A stretch of DNA of 42,462 bases from Actinomycetes bacterium (GTDB lineage: Bacteria; Actinomycetota; Thermoleophilia; Solirubrobacterales; JACPNS01), in contig JAEYBE010000050.1 of NCBI GenBank assembly GCA_023404495.1, forward strand, positions 1 to 42,462, in the 5' to 3' direction. The position numbers and the translations under genes are program-made. Below, piece by piece: positions 8,235 through 15,463 of this stretch. Every line of letters begins with the position of its first letter. The stretch's first letter is position 1. Under the pieces are notes generated by a model. The model had not been told where the DNA came from, did not search any database, and saw nothing but the letters and a program-made list of their open reading frames with translations.

Positions 8235-9011
8235 TTAGACCTCGTTCATCCGACCGATTCGCCAGGCGGCAAACCACGATGCCGCCGCGATCATCCCGGC
8301 CAGCGCGAGCAGGGCCGGCCAGAGCGTGTGCCAGGTGATCGAGTCGATGTACGGCGCGCGGACTGCGTCGAGCACGTACGTGAACGGGTTGAGCCGCGCG
8401 ATGTGCTGCAGCCAGGGCGCCAGCAGGGCGATCGGCGCGTACACGGCGGAGAGCTGCATCAGCATGAAGCCAGACGACTGCATCAGCGGCGCCGCATCCT
8501 GCGAGCGGAACTTCATCGCCAGGCCGCAACTCCAGAAGGCCATCACCGTCGCAAGGCCGCCGGCGCCGATCAGCGAGACGACGAATCCGGGAACTCCGGG
8601 CCACGTCAGGCCAACCGCCAAGCCGATCAGCACCAACAACGTCGCGGGGATCATCACGCGCATCACGGCCGAGCCGATCAGTCCGCCGAGCACCACCCAG
8701 CGTGGCGCCGGCGCGAGCAGCATGCGGTCAAACCAGCCGCTTTCGATGTCACGGGCGAGGTTCACGCCAGTCGCAGCGCCCGTGAAGGCGGCCGATTGAA
8801 TGAAGCCGACCGGCAGGATCCACTCGAGGTATTCGTTGGCGCCAAAACCGGGAAGCTGGGCGAGCCGGCCAAAGACCGAGTAGGTGCCGAGCATGAAGAT
8901 CGCCGGGGCGATCACTCCGGGGATCGATGCTCCGGGAACGCGCAGGATTTCGTTGAGGCCGCGGCGCGAGAGCGCGCCGATCAGCCGCAGGTTCTCGCTG
9001 AGACCGCTCAT
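8235..9011 (-). CDS. ABC-2 type transporter permease (second of pair)
   Basis: A 258-residue integral membrane subunit of a DrrAB-type exporter. About six hydrophobic segments are visible, beginning with ASIPGVIAPAIFMLGTYSVF, and the typical sequence ESGWFDRMLLAPAPRWVVLGG precedes the third. The open frame reaches to 9275, but the ATG at 9011 starts a normal N-terminus (MSGLSENLRLIGALSRR) and overlaps the stop of the upstream permease gene (ATGA), so 9011 is preferred. It would form the channel with its partner and the ATPase. The substrate is unknown; lipids, antibiotics or other hydrophobic compounds are usual for the family. Confidence 0.85.
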   Translation of the reverse strand: MSGLSENLRLIGALSRRGLNEILRVPGASIPGVIAPAIFMLGTYSVFGRLAQLPGFGANEYLEWILPVGFIQSAAFTGAATGVNLARDIESGWFDRMLLAPAPRWVVLGGLIGSAVMRVMIPATLLVLIGLAVGLTWPGVPGFVVSLIGAGGLATVMAFWSCGLAMKFRSQDAAPLMQSSGFMLMQLSAVYAPIALLAPWLQHIARLNPFTYVLDAVRAPYIDSITWHTLWPALLALAGMIAAASWFAAWRIGRMNEV

Positions 9012-9784
9012 CGCGTACTCCCGAGGCGGACACGCAGGGCGAACACCGCCATCAGCGCCGTGAACGCGGCAAGCCCGAATCCGACCGCGAAAGCCTTGAG
9101 TTCGACGCTTCCGGAGACGCCCTCGATGATCGGGCCACGAATGCCTTCGGCCAGGTAGCTGATCGGGTTGTAGTCGGCGACGCTGCGCGCCGGACCGGTC
9201 AGAAGTTCGCGGGGGAAGAAGGCCGAGGAAAGAAAGATGATCACGAAGATCAGCGGGAACATCCCTTGGACCCATTGGGCGTTCGCACGCAGCGAGAGGG
9301 CAACCGCAAGGCCACCGAACGAGGCGCTCGACAGAGCGGCAAGCACCAGAATCAGCAAGACGGCAAACACCCCGCCTTCGATCGCTGCTCCGAACGCCAC
9401 GCCGAGCAGCAGATACAGCGAGGCTTGGAAGATCGCGATCGCCGCGCTGCCGAGCACACGGCCAATCACGAGCGCCGAACGCGGGATCGGCGCGACGATC
9501 ATCCGGTCGAAGAAGCCGTTGTCGACGTCCATCGCGAGCGTGATGCCGGTCATCAGGCCGCCCAGCATCGTCGCCTGCACGATCGCGCCGGCCAGTGCGA
9601 ACTGAAAGAAACTCTCCACCTCCGGGAATCCAGGGATGTCGATCGCGCGCGCCGCCCCGCCCGAGGTCACGACCAAGAACATCGTCGGGACCAGGAAGAT
9701 CGGCGTCAGTGACTGCGGCCGGCGAACGACGCGGCGGACTTGGCGCGAGGCGATCGCCCAGATGATCCGCAGGTACGCGCTCAA
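9008..9784 (-). CDS. ABC-2 type transporter permease (first of pair)
   Basis: A 258-residue membrane permease paralogous to its neighbour. Motifs are VTSGGAARAIDIPGF, the family stretch DVDNGFFDRMIVAPIPRSAL, and a late hydrophobic run FPLIFVIIFLSSAFFPREL followed by NPISYLAEGIRG, as in DrrB-like proteins. It starts with TTG at 9784 in a TTGA overlap with the ATPase stop, and ends in an ATGA overlap with the next permease, so all three genes form one tightly coupled unit. Two different permeases suggest a heterodimeric channel. Confidence 0.85.
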   Translation of the reverse strand: MSAYLRIIWAIASRQVRRVVRRPQSLTPIFLVPTMFLVVTSGGAARAIDIPGFPEVESFFQFALAGAIVQATMLGGLMTGITLAMDVDNGFFDRMIVAPIPRSALVIGRVLGSAAIAIFQASLYLLLGVAFGAAIEGGVFAVLLILVLAALSSASFGGLAVALSLRANAQWVQGMFPLIFVIIFLSSAFFPRELLTGPARSVADYNPISYLAEGIRGPIIEGVSGSVELKAFAVGFGLAAFTALMAVFALRVRLGSTR

Positions 9785-10752
9785 AGCTGCTCGGCGTCCT
9801 CGGACTCGATGTGCGCGCCGGTCTTCAGCAGGAAGACGTCGTCGAGCGTGGGCTCGACGAGGTCGATGCGGTCGACGGTCACGCCGGCCTGGTCGAGCTC
9901 CAGAACGTATGGGGCGAGGCGCGTCTCGCCTGGCGCAAGTTGGAGGCAGAAGTTGATGCCGGGTCGCGGATCGAGCAGTTTGCCGTGGCGCGCGAGGATC
10001 TCGCCGGCGCGACCGCGCTGATCGTCATCGTGAACCGTGACCTCCAGGCGAGAAGCGCCGACATCGGCCTTGAGGTTGGCCGGCGTGTCTTCGGCGACGA
10101 GCTTGCCGTCGGCGATGATGCCGACACGGTCGGCCAGCGCATCGGCCTCTTCGAGGTATTGCGTGGTCAGGAACACCGTTGTGCCGGCGTCGTTGAGGGC
10201 GCGGACCTCGTCCCAAAGCACTTTCCTCGAGATGGGATCAAGGCCGGTGGTGGGTTCGTCCAGAAACAGAACCTCAGGGTCGTGGATCAACGACATCGCG
10301 AGGTCCAGGCGCCTGCGCATGCCGCCGGAGTAGGTCGAAAGCCTTGCGTCCTTCGCGCGCACCAGGTCGACGCGCTGGAGCAGTTCATCGGCCTTGTCGG
10401 ACGCCGCCGCTTTTCGCATGCCGTGCAGCGTCGCCTGCAGCTGGAGCAGCTCGAATCCTGTCATCAGCGGGTCGAGCGCGGCCTCCTGCAGTGTCACGCC
10501 GATCACCGAGCGGACCTTTCCGGGCTCGCGCACGATGTCGTGGCCGGCGATCCGCGCCGTGCCACTGGTCGGGCGAAGGAGGGTCACCAGCATGCGCACC
10601 AGAGTCGTCTTGCCGGCGCCATTGGGTCCGAGAAACCCGTAGACCTCGCCCTCCTGGACGTCCAGATCGACCCCGGCGACCGCCGTCAGCGGCGTTCCCT
10701 GTGGACCTTTGAACTGCCGTGCAAGACCCTCAACTTCGATCACCGGACTCAT
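9781..10752 (-). CDS. ABC transporter ATP-binding protein, DrrA type
   Basis: A 323-residue ATPase that would power export through the two permeases downstream. It shows the Walker A motif GPNGAGKTT, Q-loop VTLQEAALD, signature YSGGMRRRLDLAMSL, Walker B VLFLDEPTTGLDP and H-loop region TTQYLEEADALAD. In this last motif the usual switch histidine (TTHY) reads Gln, as is common in DrrA proteins. A C-terminal extension (about 225-323) matches the DrrA accessory domain. It begins with ATG at 10752 and appears leaderless. The inverted repeat overlapping its promoter suggests repression, possibly by a drug-responsive regulator that is not in the window. Confidence 0.9.
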   Translation of the reverse strand: MSPVIEVEGLARQFKGPQGTPLTAVAGVDLDVQEGEVYGFLGPNGAGKTTLVRMLVTLLRPTSGTARIAGHDIVREPGKVRSVIGVTLQEAALDPLMTGFELLQLQATLHGMRKAAASDKADELLQRVDLVRAKDARLSTYSGGMRRRLDLAMSLIHDPEVLFLDEPTTGLDPISRKVLWDEVRALNDAGTTVFLTTQYLEEADALADRVGIIADGKLVAEDTPANLKADVGASRLEVTVHDDDQRGRAGEILARHGKLLDPRPGINFCLQLAPGETRLAPYVLELDQAGVTVDRIDLVEPTLDDVFLLKTGAHIESEDAEQL

Positions 10753-10760
10753 GGTCGGGT

Positions 10761-10766
10761 AGTCTA
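10761..10766 (-). promoter_or_regulatory. -10 hexamer for the DrrA-type exporter operon
   Basis: TAGACT on the - strand ends 8 bases before the ATG at 10752. It overlaps the inverted repeat 10765-10786. Confidence 0.4.
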
Positions 10767-10786
10767 GTTCTACGAAAATCGAACTA
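10765..10786. promoter_or_regulatory. Candidate operator: inverted repeat TAGTTC-N10-GAACTA
   Basis: Six-base perfect arms separated by ten AT-rich bases, overlapping the proposed -10 box of the exporter operon. Position and symmetry suit a dimeric repressor. No regulator gene is adjacent, so the call rests only on symmetry and placement. Confidence 0.3.
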
Positions 10787-10864
10787 TGAAAATTGCTGAT
10801 CCGGGTGCGAGATCGCTCTCATCACCGCAACTTCCGCCCGCATTTGCGTATTTAATCCCCGAAC

Positions 10865-11602
10865 ATGCTCGGCTTGACCAAATTGACAGGACCACGCAGG
10901 TGGATCCTCCCGCTCCTCGCGCTCGCGCTGGTGCTCTCCGTTACTGCAGTCGCGTACGGGGCGGTGCGTGAGGTTGGCGCGACGGCAGATTTTGCGACGA
11001 TCCCCTGCAAGGACAACAACTGTCGCATCGTCACCCGAGTGACGGCGATTCAGACGAAGGTCGGACCGACCAAGAACATCTCGCGCGTTCCGCGCGATGG
11101 GCAAGTGATCGCGTACACATTGAGCCTCCCGACGGTGACCAAGAAGTTCATCGCCAACTTCAGGGAGAACTATTCCGGCGACCCGACGGCGCGACTGTCG
11201 ATCTTGCGCTACGCGCCACGGAAGGGCGTGACCAAGCATCGCTACAAGTTGATCGCGCAGAGTCCGGTGATCAAGCTCAACTCGTATCTGGGAAGCAAGC
11301 CGAGCTTCGCGCTCGACGTGCCGCTGCCGGTGAAGAAGGGCGATTTGATCGGGATCACCACCGATACGTGGCTGCCCGCTTTCTCGGTGCAGGCCAAGGA
11401 CGCCGCCAGCAGCTGGATCGCGAGCCGACCCCAGGGCAAGTGCGGCGTGATCGGCAAGGACGACTACACCAACTTCAAGACCGCGCGGATGCACGAAAAG
11501 ATCGGCGCGATCAAGCAATACCGCTGCCCGTACAACGGGGCTCGAATCCTCTACCACGCAACCGTGGTCGACACGCCAAAGAAGACGAAGGGCTACAAGT
11601 GA
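10865..11602 (+). CDS. Secreted protein of unknown function, first of tandem pair
   Basis: I do not recognise a family. The 245 residues start with a signal peptide or membrane anchor (RRWILPLLALALVLSVTAVA, about 11-30) followed by YGAVREVGA. The mature part is basic and probably beta-rich, with motifs ILRYAPRKGVTKHRYKL and VKKGDLIGITTDTW. Four cysteines (IPCKDNNC, GKCG, YRCP) are also present in the next gene and could form two disulfides in an exported protein. The ATG has TTTAAT ending 8 bases upstream. The stop overlaps the start of the paralogue (GTGA), so both are made together. Confidence 0.8.
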   Translation: MLGLTKLTGPRRWILPLLALALVLSVTAVAYGAVREVGATADFATIPCKDNNCRIVTRVTAIQTKVGPTKNISRVPRDGQVIAYTLSLPTVTKKFIANFRENYSGDPTARLSILRYAPRKGVTKHRYKLIAQSPVIKLNSYLGSKPSFALDVPLPVKKGDLIGITTDTWLPAFSVQAKDAASSWIASRPQGKCGVIGKDDYTNFKTARMHEKIGAIKQYRCPYNGARILYHATVVDTPKKTKGYK

Positions 11603-12330
11603 GTGTCCGACGACTGATTGGCGGCCGCGGCCGCGCTGCGATCGTTGCTCTCGTGCTGGTTGCGATGGCGGCAGTCAGCGGAGTCGCCTACGGTGCCGTT
11701 CGCGAGGTCGGGGCGACCAACCTCTTCACTGCGCCGCCGTGCGACAACAAGGACACCTGTGTGGTTCTCACGCGGGTCACGGTCTTCCAGCTGAAGGTCG
11801 GAAGTCGCAACAACGTCTCTCGCGTCCCGCGGGACGGGAAGTTGATGGCCTACACGCTGCACCTGCCGCGCGTGGTTTCGGCCTTCTACACGAACTTCTC
11901 CAACACCTACGGCGGCGCGCCTACGGCAAAGATCTCGGTTCTGCGTTACGCGCCGCGTAAAGGTGCGACCAAGTACCGCTACAAGCTTGTCGCGCAGAGC
12001 AAGCGTTTGAACCTGAAGAACTACCTGGGCGGAACGCCGTCATTCGTGCTTCCGAAGCCGCTGAAGGTGAAGAAGGGCGATCTGATCGGACTCACAACTG
12101 ACACGTGGATGCCCGGCTTTGTCGTTCGGCCGGAAGACCAGACGAGTACCTGGCGGGCGAGTCGACCGGCTGGCAAGTGCAAGGCGAACGGCACCGACCT
12201 GACAAACCTGGTCACCCCGCGCATGCACGAGAAGATCGACGAGATTCGTCAGTACAACTGTGGCTTCGTCGGAGCACGCGTGCTCTACCACGCGACTGTC
12301 GTGGACACCCCGCCCAAGACGGACGACTAA
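11599..12330 (+). CDS. Secreted protein of unknown function, second of tandem pair
   Basis: A 243-residue paralogue of the preceding gene, aligned over its whole length with only small gaps. It has an N-terminal hydrophobic segment (AAIVALVLVAMAAVSGVA), then YGAVREVGA and the shared motifs SVLRYAPRKGATKYRYKL, VKKGDLIGLTTDTWMPGF and RMHEKIDEIRQY. All four cysteines are kept. The GTG at 11599 overlaps the upstream TGA stop, which fixes the start; the frame is open further up but that part lies inside the first gene. Function unknown; an exported or cell-surface protein is the safest statement. Confidence 0.8.
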   Translation: MSVRRLIGGRGRAAIVALVLVAMAAVSGVAYGAVREVGATNLFTAPPCDNKDTCVVLTRVTVFQLKVGSRNNVSRVPRDGKLMAYTLHLPRVVSAFYTNFSNTYGGAPTAKISVLRYAPRKGATKYRYKLVAQSKRLNLKNYLGGTPSFVLPKPLKVKKGDLIGLTTDTWMPGFVVRPEDQTSTWRASRPAGKCKANGTDLTNLVTPRMHEKIDEIRQYNCGFVGARVLYHATVVDTPPKTDD

Positions 12331-12362
12331 CCAAGACCGACGACCAGTCGGGCCTACGGCTG

Positions 12363-12376
12363 GGCGCGGCCGCGCC
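12363..12376. terminator. 14-bp GC palindrome between convergent genes
   Basis: GGCGCGG followed directly by CCGCGCC lies between two convergent genes (stops at 12330 and 12387). It has no loop and no T-run, so a bidirectional terminator role is only suggested by position. Confidence 0.25.
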
Positions 12377-12386
12377 GTCGAATCGC

Positions 12387-14615
12387 TCAGATCCGCTGCG
12401 AAACAGCTCGGCGTTCGCGACTCTTGGCCTCGCGCAGGGCGTCATCGGCGCGGCGCGTGAGTTCTTCCGCTGACTCTCCGGTCTCGCGGAAGACCGTTGT
12501 GACGGTGGCGCCTGCCGCGATGTCCGGGGTGAGCCGCACGCGCGCAGAGAAGATCGCGTCGCGCAATCGCAGCATCAAGGTGTCCATGTCGCGCCGCACC
12601 GACGGTGCGCAGACGACGACAAACTCATCGCCGCCGCGCCGGACCACCATCTCGTCCTCGCGCACGACGGACTCAATCGCCCTGGTCGTCTCGATCAGCA
12701 GCGCGTCGCCCATCGAATGGCTGTAGCGGTCGTTGACGGTCTTGAACCGGTCGAGGTCGATCATCACAAGGCAGAGCTCGTCGCCCATCGCGTCCGCGCG
12801 CGCGATCTCCTGGTCGATGCGTTCCTCGAAGCCGCGAAGATTGGCAGCGCCGGTCAACGGATCGACAATTGAGATCGCCTGCGCGGCTGCGCTGAAGTCG
12901 CTGGTCAACCGTTCGCCGCGCGCCAGCAGCACGGTGAGCGTCGCGGTGACACCGATCAGGATGAGGGTCTGAACCGTCGCGAAGGGCATTCCCGAGCCGA
13001 GCACGAACGCTGCGTAAGTAGCCGTCGCGAGCACGACGTAAGGGATCGCCTGTCGCCAGCCGAGGGTGACGACCGCTAGCGGGACCGGCAGCACGCAGAG
13101 CTCGGCCAACGCATAGTCGGCCGTGCCAGCGGCGGAAATCACGCCGACGAAAAGGACCAACATGCTCGCCACCGGTACATGCAGCCAGGGCTTGGCAGCG
13201 GGCGTGCGCGCGGCCACGAAGCTGCCGATCGCAATCCCCATCAGGCCCAGCACTGCGATCAGGCTCATACCGTTGTTTGCCTGTGGGATCAGTCCGGGGA
13301 GAATCGCCATGCACAAAAGCAATGCGCTCGCTCCGGCCGCCCCGGCGCAGAGCAGCCACGAAAGCGCGAGGTCGGAATCGGCCTGCACGGCGCGTTCCTT
13401 CTTCATGCCGATCTGGGCGCGACGCGCTCCGTCGATCACCCGTTCGGACTGTTCGTCCGTGGTTGAGTTGAAGCGCTCGTTGACCGCGAGCAGCATTTCC
13501 TGTCCGCGCTCGGGGTGTGCGTCGATCTTCGCGTGGTGCAGGCCGTCGTCGACTCGGCGGATGAAGGAATCGGCGCTCTCGCCGGGGCGGTGACTTACGC
13601 GCGTGATGCTGGCGCGCGGGTTGACGCCCGGGCAGATCGAACGGCGTGTGCGCTCGACTGTCGCGGCCAGGCGATCGCCGAAGCGAGCCATGTGCCGGCC
13701 GGGGGCCGCGACCGCGAGGACCGCGAACTCGTCGCCGCCGCGCCTGGCCAGCAGGTCGCCGGGCTCGAGTTCTTCTGAGAGTGAGTTTGCGACCGCCTGG
13801 AGTACCGCGTCGCCCAGCGCGTAGCTGAATCGCTCGTTGACCTCCTTGAAGTCGTCGAGGTCGATGCCGTACATCACGACCTCGCTGTGGTCGCGAGCCG
13901 AACGCTGCATCTCCTGCTCAAGCCGGGTATGCAAACCGCGCAGGTTTGCGAGTCCGGTCAGCGGGTCGGTCACCGAAAGATTGTGGTTTTCCGCGGCCGC
14001 GATCCGGAGTTTGTGCTGCGAGAAGATCAGGCCGGCTACGAGCGCCGCGACGACGCCGGAGAGAATGATCACCCGAGCGATGCCCGCATCGCTGCTGTCG
14101 TACGCCAGTAGCGCCGCGTCCATCACCACCAGCGAAATCGAGCAGTACGGGATCGAGATGCTCGGCTTGTGCATATAGGCAACCGCCAGCACTGGAAAGA
14201 GGAAGAGCAGCGCCAGAGCGTTGATTGCGTCTCCCACCACGAAGACGCCGACGGCGAAGAAGATCGACGGAGCGAGGATTCGAACTGGCGCGCCCCAGGC
14301 GGCATCCGGGGCGAAGCGTGCTCCGAGCAGCGCCAGCGGCGAGCCGGCGAGCGCGAGCGCACCGAGCACGCCGATCACCGGGTTGATCGTCGCCTCGGTG
14401 GAAAGCTGGTCAAACAGCACGACCGCCAGGCCGCCGATCCAGTAGAGCGCCGCCGAGACGTACCAACCGGCTTCGGGGGGAAGCCCAATGCCGGCAAAAC
14501 CATCTGCGAACCCCTCTTGCGACTCCTCAGTCCCGCCGCGCGCGCCGCGAGGCGCGTTATGCCCAAGCGTCCCTGCTGGGTCGCCTCCCTTGCGCGGGAA
14601 GCCGCTCAATCCCAT
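12387..14615 (-). CDS. Membrane protein with two tandem TM-GGDEF units (putative diguanylate cyclase)
   Basis: Likely synthesises cyclic di-GMP. The 742 residues hold two units of the same design: a membrane domain of about six helices (51-200), GGDEF domain 1 (about 213-370; DPLTGLANLRGL, RRGGDEF at 291-297), a linker, a second membrane domain (about 415-565) and GGDEF domain 2 (about 583-742; DPLTGAANLRGF, RRGGDEF at 659-665). Both active-site motifs are intact. The inhibitory RxxD sites, five residues before GGDEF, read EPGD and REDE, so product inhibition may be weak. The frame opens at 14633, but ATG 14615 has GGGAGG four bases upstream and is preferred. No EAL domain is present. Confidence 0.88.
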   Translation of the reverse strand: MGLSGFPRKGGDPAGTLGHNAPRGARGGTEESQEGFADGFAGIGLPPEAGWYVSAALYWIGGLAVVLFDQLSTEATINPVIGVLGALALAGSPLALLGARFAPDAAWGAPVRILAPSIFFAVGVFVVGDAINALALLFLFPVLAVAYMHKPSISIPYCSISLVVMDAALLAYDSSDAGIARVIILSGVVAALVAGLIFSQHKLRIAAAENHNLSVTDPLTGLANLRGLHTRLEQEMQRSARDHSEVVMYGIDLDDFKEVNERFSYALGDAVLQAVANSLSEELEPGDLLARRGGDEFAVLAVAAPGRHMARFGDRLAATVERTRRSICPGVNPRASITRVSHRPGESADSFIRRVDDGLHHAKIDAHPERGQEMLLAVNERFNSTTDEQSERVIDGARRAQIGMKKERAVQADSDLALSWLLCAGAAGASALLLCMAILPGLIPQANNGMSLIAVLGLMGIAIGSFVAARTPAAKPWLHVPVASMLVLFVGVISAAGTADYALAELCVLPVPLAVVTLGWRQAIPYVVLATATYAAFVLGSGMPFATVQTLILIGVTATLTVLLARGERLTSDFSAAAQAISIVDPLTGAANLRGFEERIDQEIARADAMGDELCLVMIDLDRFKTVNDRYSHSMGDALLIETTRAIESVVREDEMVVRRGGDEFVVVCAPSVRRDMDTLMLRLRDAIFSARVRLTPDIAAGATVTTVFRETGESAEELTRRADDALREAKSRERRAVSQRI

Positions 14616-14619
14616 GTTT

Positions 14620-14626
14620 CCTCCCT
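14620..14626 (-). promoter_or_regulatory. Strong Shine-Dalgarno deciding the start of the double-GGDEF gene
   Basis: AGGGAGG on the - strand, four bases before ATG 14615. It selects the second in-frame ATG over the one at 14633. Confidence 0.65.
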
Positions 14627-14739
14627 GTCCCAAACGCGCGCTCCCCAGCGCGCCGAATCAGTGTGGCGAGGAAGGGCCGCAAACGCAAGCCGAGGTAGAA
14701 CATCTGTCTAGCGCGGGTTCGATCGCCCGCGCGCGCGGC

Positions 14740-15105
14740 TCAGTTGCCGGGTGCAGCGCCGCCGGTGTCCGCGCCGCCGGTGTCGGTGCCTGCGCCGGTG
14801 TCGGTACCGGCTCCGCCGGTGTCCGTGCCCGTATCTGCTCCGCCGGTGTCGGCTCCGCCTGAATCGGTGGAGTCGCCCGTGTCGGTCCCGGTGGAAGCGG
14901 TGCTTGCGGTGCTGCCTGCGGACTTCTTGGCGCTCGCCGCGAGCGAACCTTCGGGGATCGCCAGAGGCGGTTTCTCAAGACTCGTCGGGGTCGTCTGGAC
15001 TTCGCTGCCGCCGCAGCCTGCGGCGATTGCTGCGATTGCGATCAGGGCGATCGCCGCGATCAGACGGATGCTGGCTGCCGCGGTTGTCGTCTGCTCAGCC
15101 GGCAT
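14740..15105 (-). CDS. Small putative lipoprotein with Thr/Asp/Gly-rich repeat tail
   Basis: No family recognised. About 121 residues: a hydrophobic signal (IRLIAAIALIAIAAIAAGC) ends in a lipobox-like AAGC, so the Cys would be lipidated and the protein held on the outer face of the membrane. After a short Pro/Lys segment the last half is a low-complexity tail of repeated ADTGG and TDTGG units. Starts at 15105 (MPAEQ) or 15120 (MHPHP) are both possible and neither has a ribosome-binding site; both overlap the end of the upstream Zn-ribbon gene, indicating coupling. A wall-spanning spacer is a guess. Confidence 0.65.
   Translation of the reverse strand: MPAEQTTTAAASIRLIAAIALIAIAAIAAGCGGSEVQTTPTSLEKPPLAIPEGSLAASAKKSAGSTASTASTGTDTGDSTDSGGADTGGADTGTDTGGAGTDTGAGTDTGGADTGGAAPGN
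14751..14872. repeat. Degenerate tandem repeat encoding the ADTGG/TDTGG tail
   Basis: Repeated units of the type GCCGGTGTC(G/C)G with 12- to 21-base periods. They encode the repetitive C-terminus of the lipoprotein and could vary in copy number. Confidence 0.6.
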
Positions 15106-15385
15106 CGGATGCGGGTGCATCGGCGGCGGGCAGGCGTCGATCGCAGTACGGGCAGTCGTTGACGTCCTTCTGGATCAGCTGCTCGCGCGAGCAGCCGCAG
15201 ATGCGCAGGTTTTCAGCTGCCCACGGAAGGTCGGAAGTCGTATCGCCCGACGGGAGTACTTCGCCGACGACGACGAAATCGGTGCCCGACTCGCGGTCGA
15301 TGTAGCGGTCGCCCGGCTCGACCGGGGCAACGATGTCACGCTTGTAGCCCGCAGAGCGCAGGCGGAATTTCTGAGAAGCACTCAC
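15095..15385 (-). CDS. Small protein with a C-terminal zinc-ribbon-like motif
   Basis: No family recognised. 96 residues: a compact N-terminal part (KFRLRSAGYKRDIVAPVEPG, then DRYIDRESGTDFVVVGEVLP) and a C-terminal pair of cysteine knuckles, CGC and CPYC 16 residues later, which could bind one zinc ion. The frame is open far upstream across the glycosyltransferase on the other strand, but GTG 15385 has TAATCT eight bases before it and gives a sensible small protein. Its stop lies inside the start region of the lipoprotein gene, so the two form a coupled pair. Confidence 0.65.
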   Translation of the reverse strand: MSASQKFRLRSAGYKRDIVAPVEPGDRYIDRESGTDFVVVGEVLPSGDTTSDLPWAAENLRICGCSREQLIQKDVNDCPYCDRRLPAADAPASDAG

Positions 15386-15393
15386 GAGGCGGA

Positions 15394-15399
15394 AGATTA
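15394..15399 (-). promoter_or_regulatory. -10 hexamer for the leaderless zinc-ribbon gene
   Basis: TAATCT on the - strand ends 8 bases before GTG 15385, inside the 78-base divergent spacer shared with the glycosyltransferase. Confidence 0.4.
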
Positions 15400-15463
15400 C
15401 CAACCGGTCCCGAGGGCAAGCGCTGCCAGCGCCGTCGCCGCATCTAAGCTGGCCGCCAAGCTG

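Noticed and set aside
14744..15463. An 801-residue open frame on the + strand running into the glycosyltransferase.
   Set aside because: Its first 240 residues are a repetitive Pro/Val/Ser antisense reading of the lipoprotein and zinc-ribbon genes; the real protein begins at ATG 15464 with a normal GT4 N-terminus.
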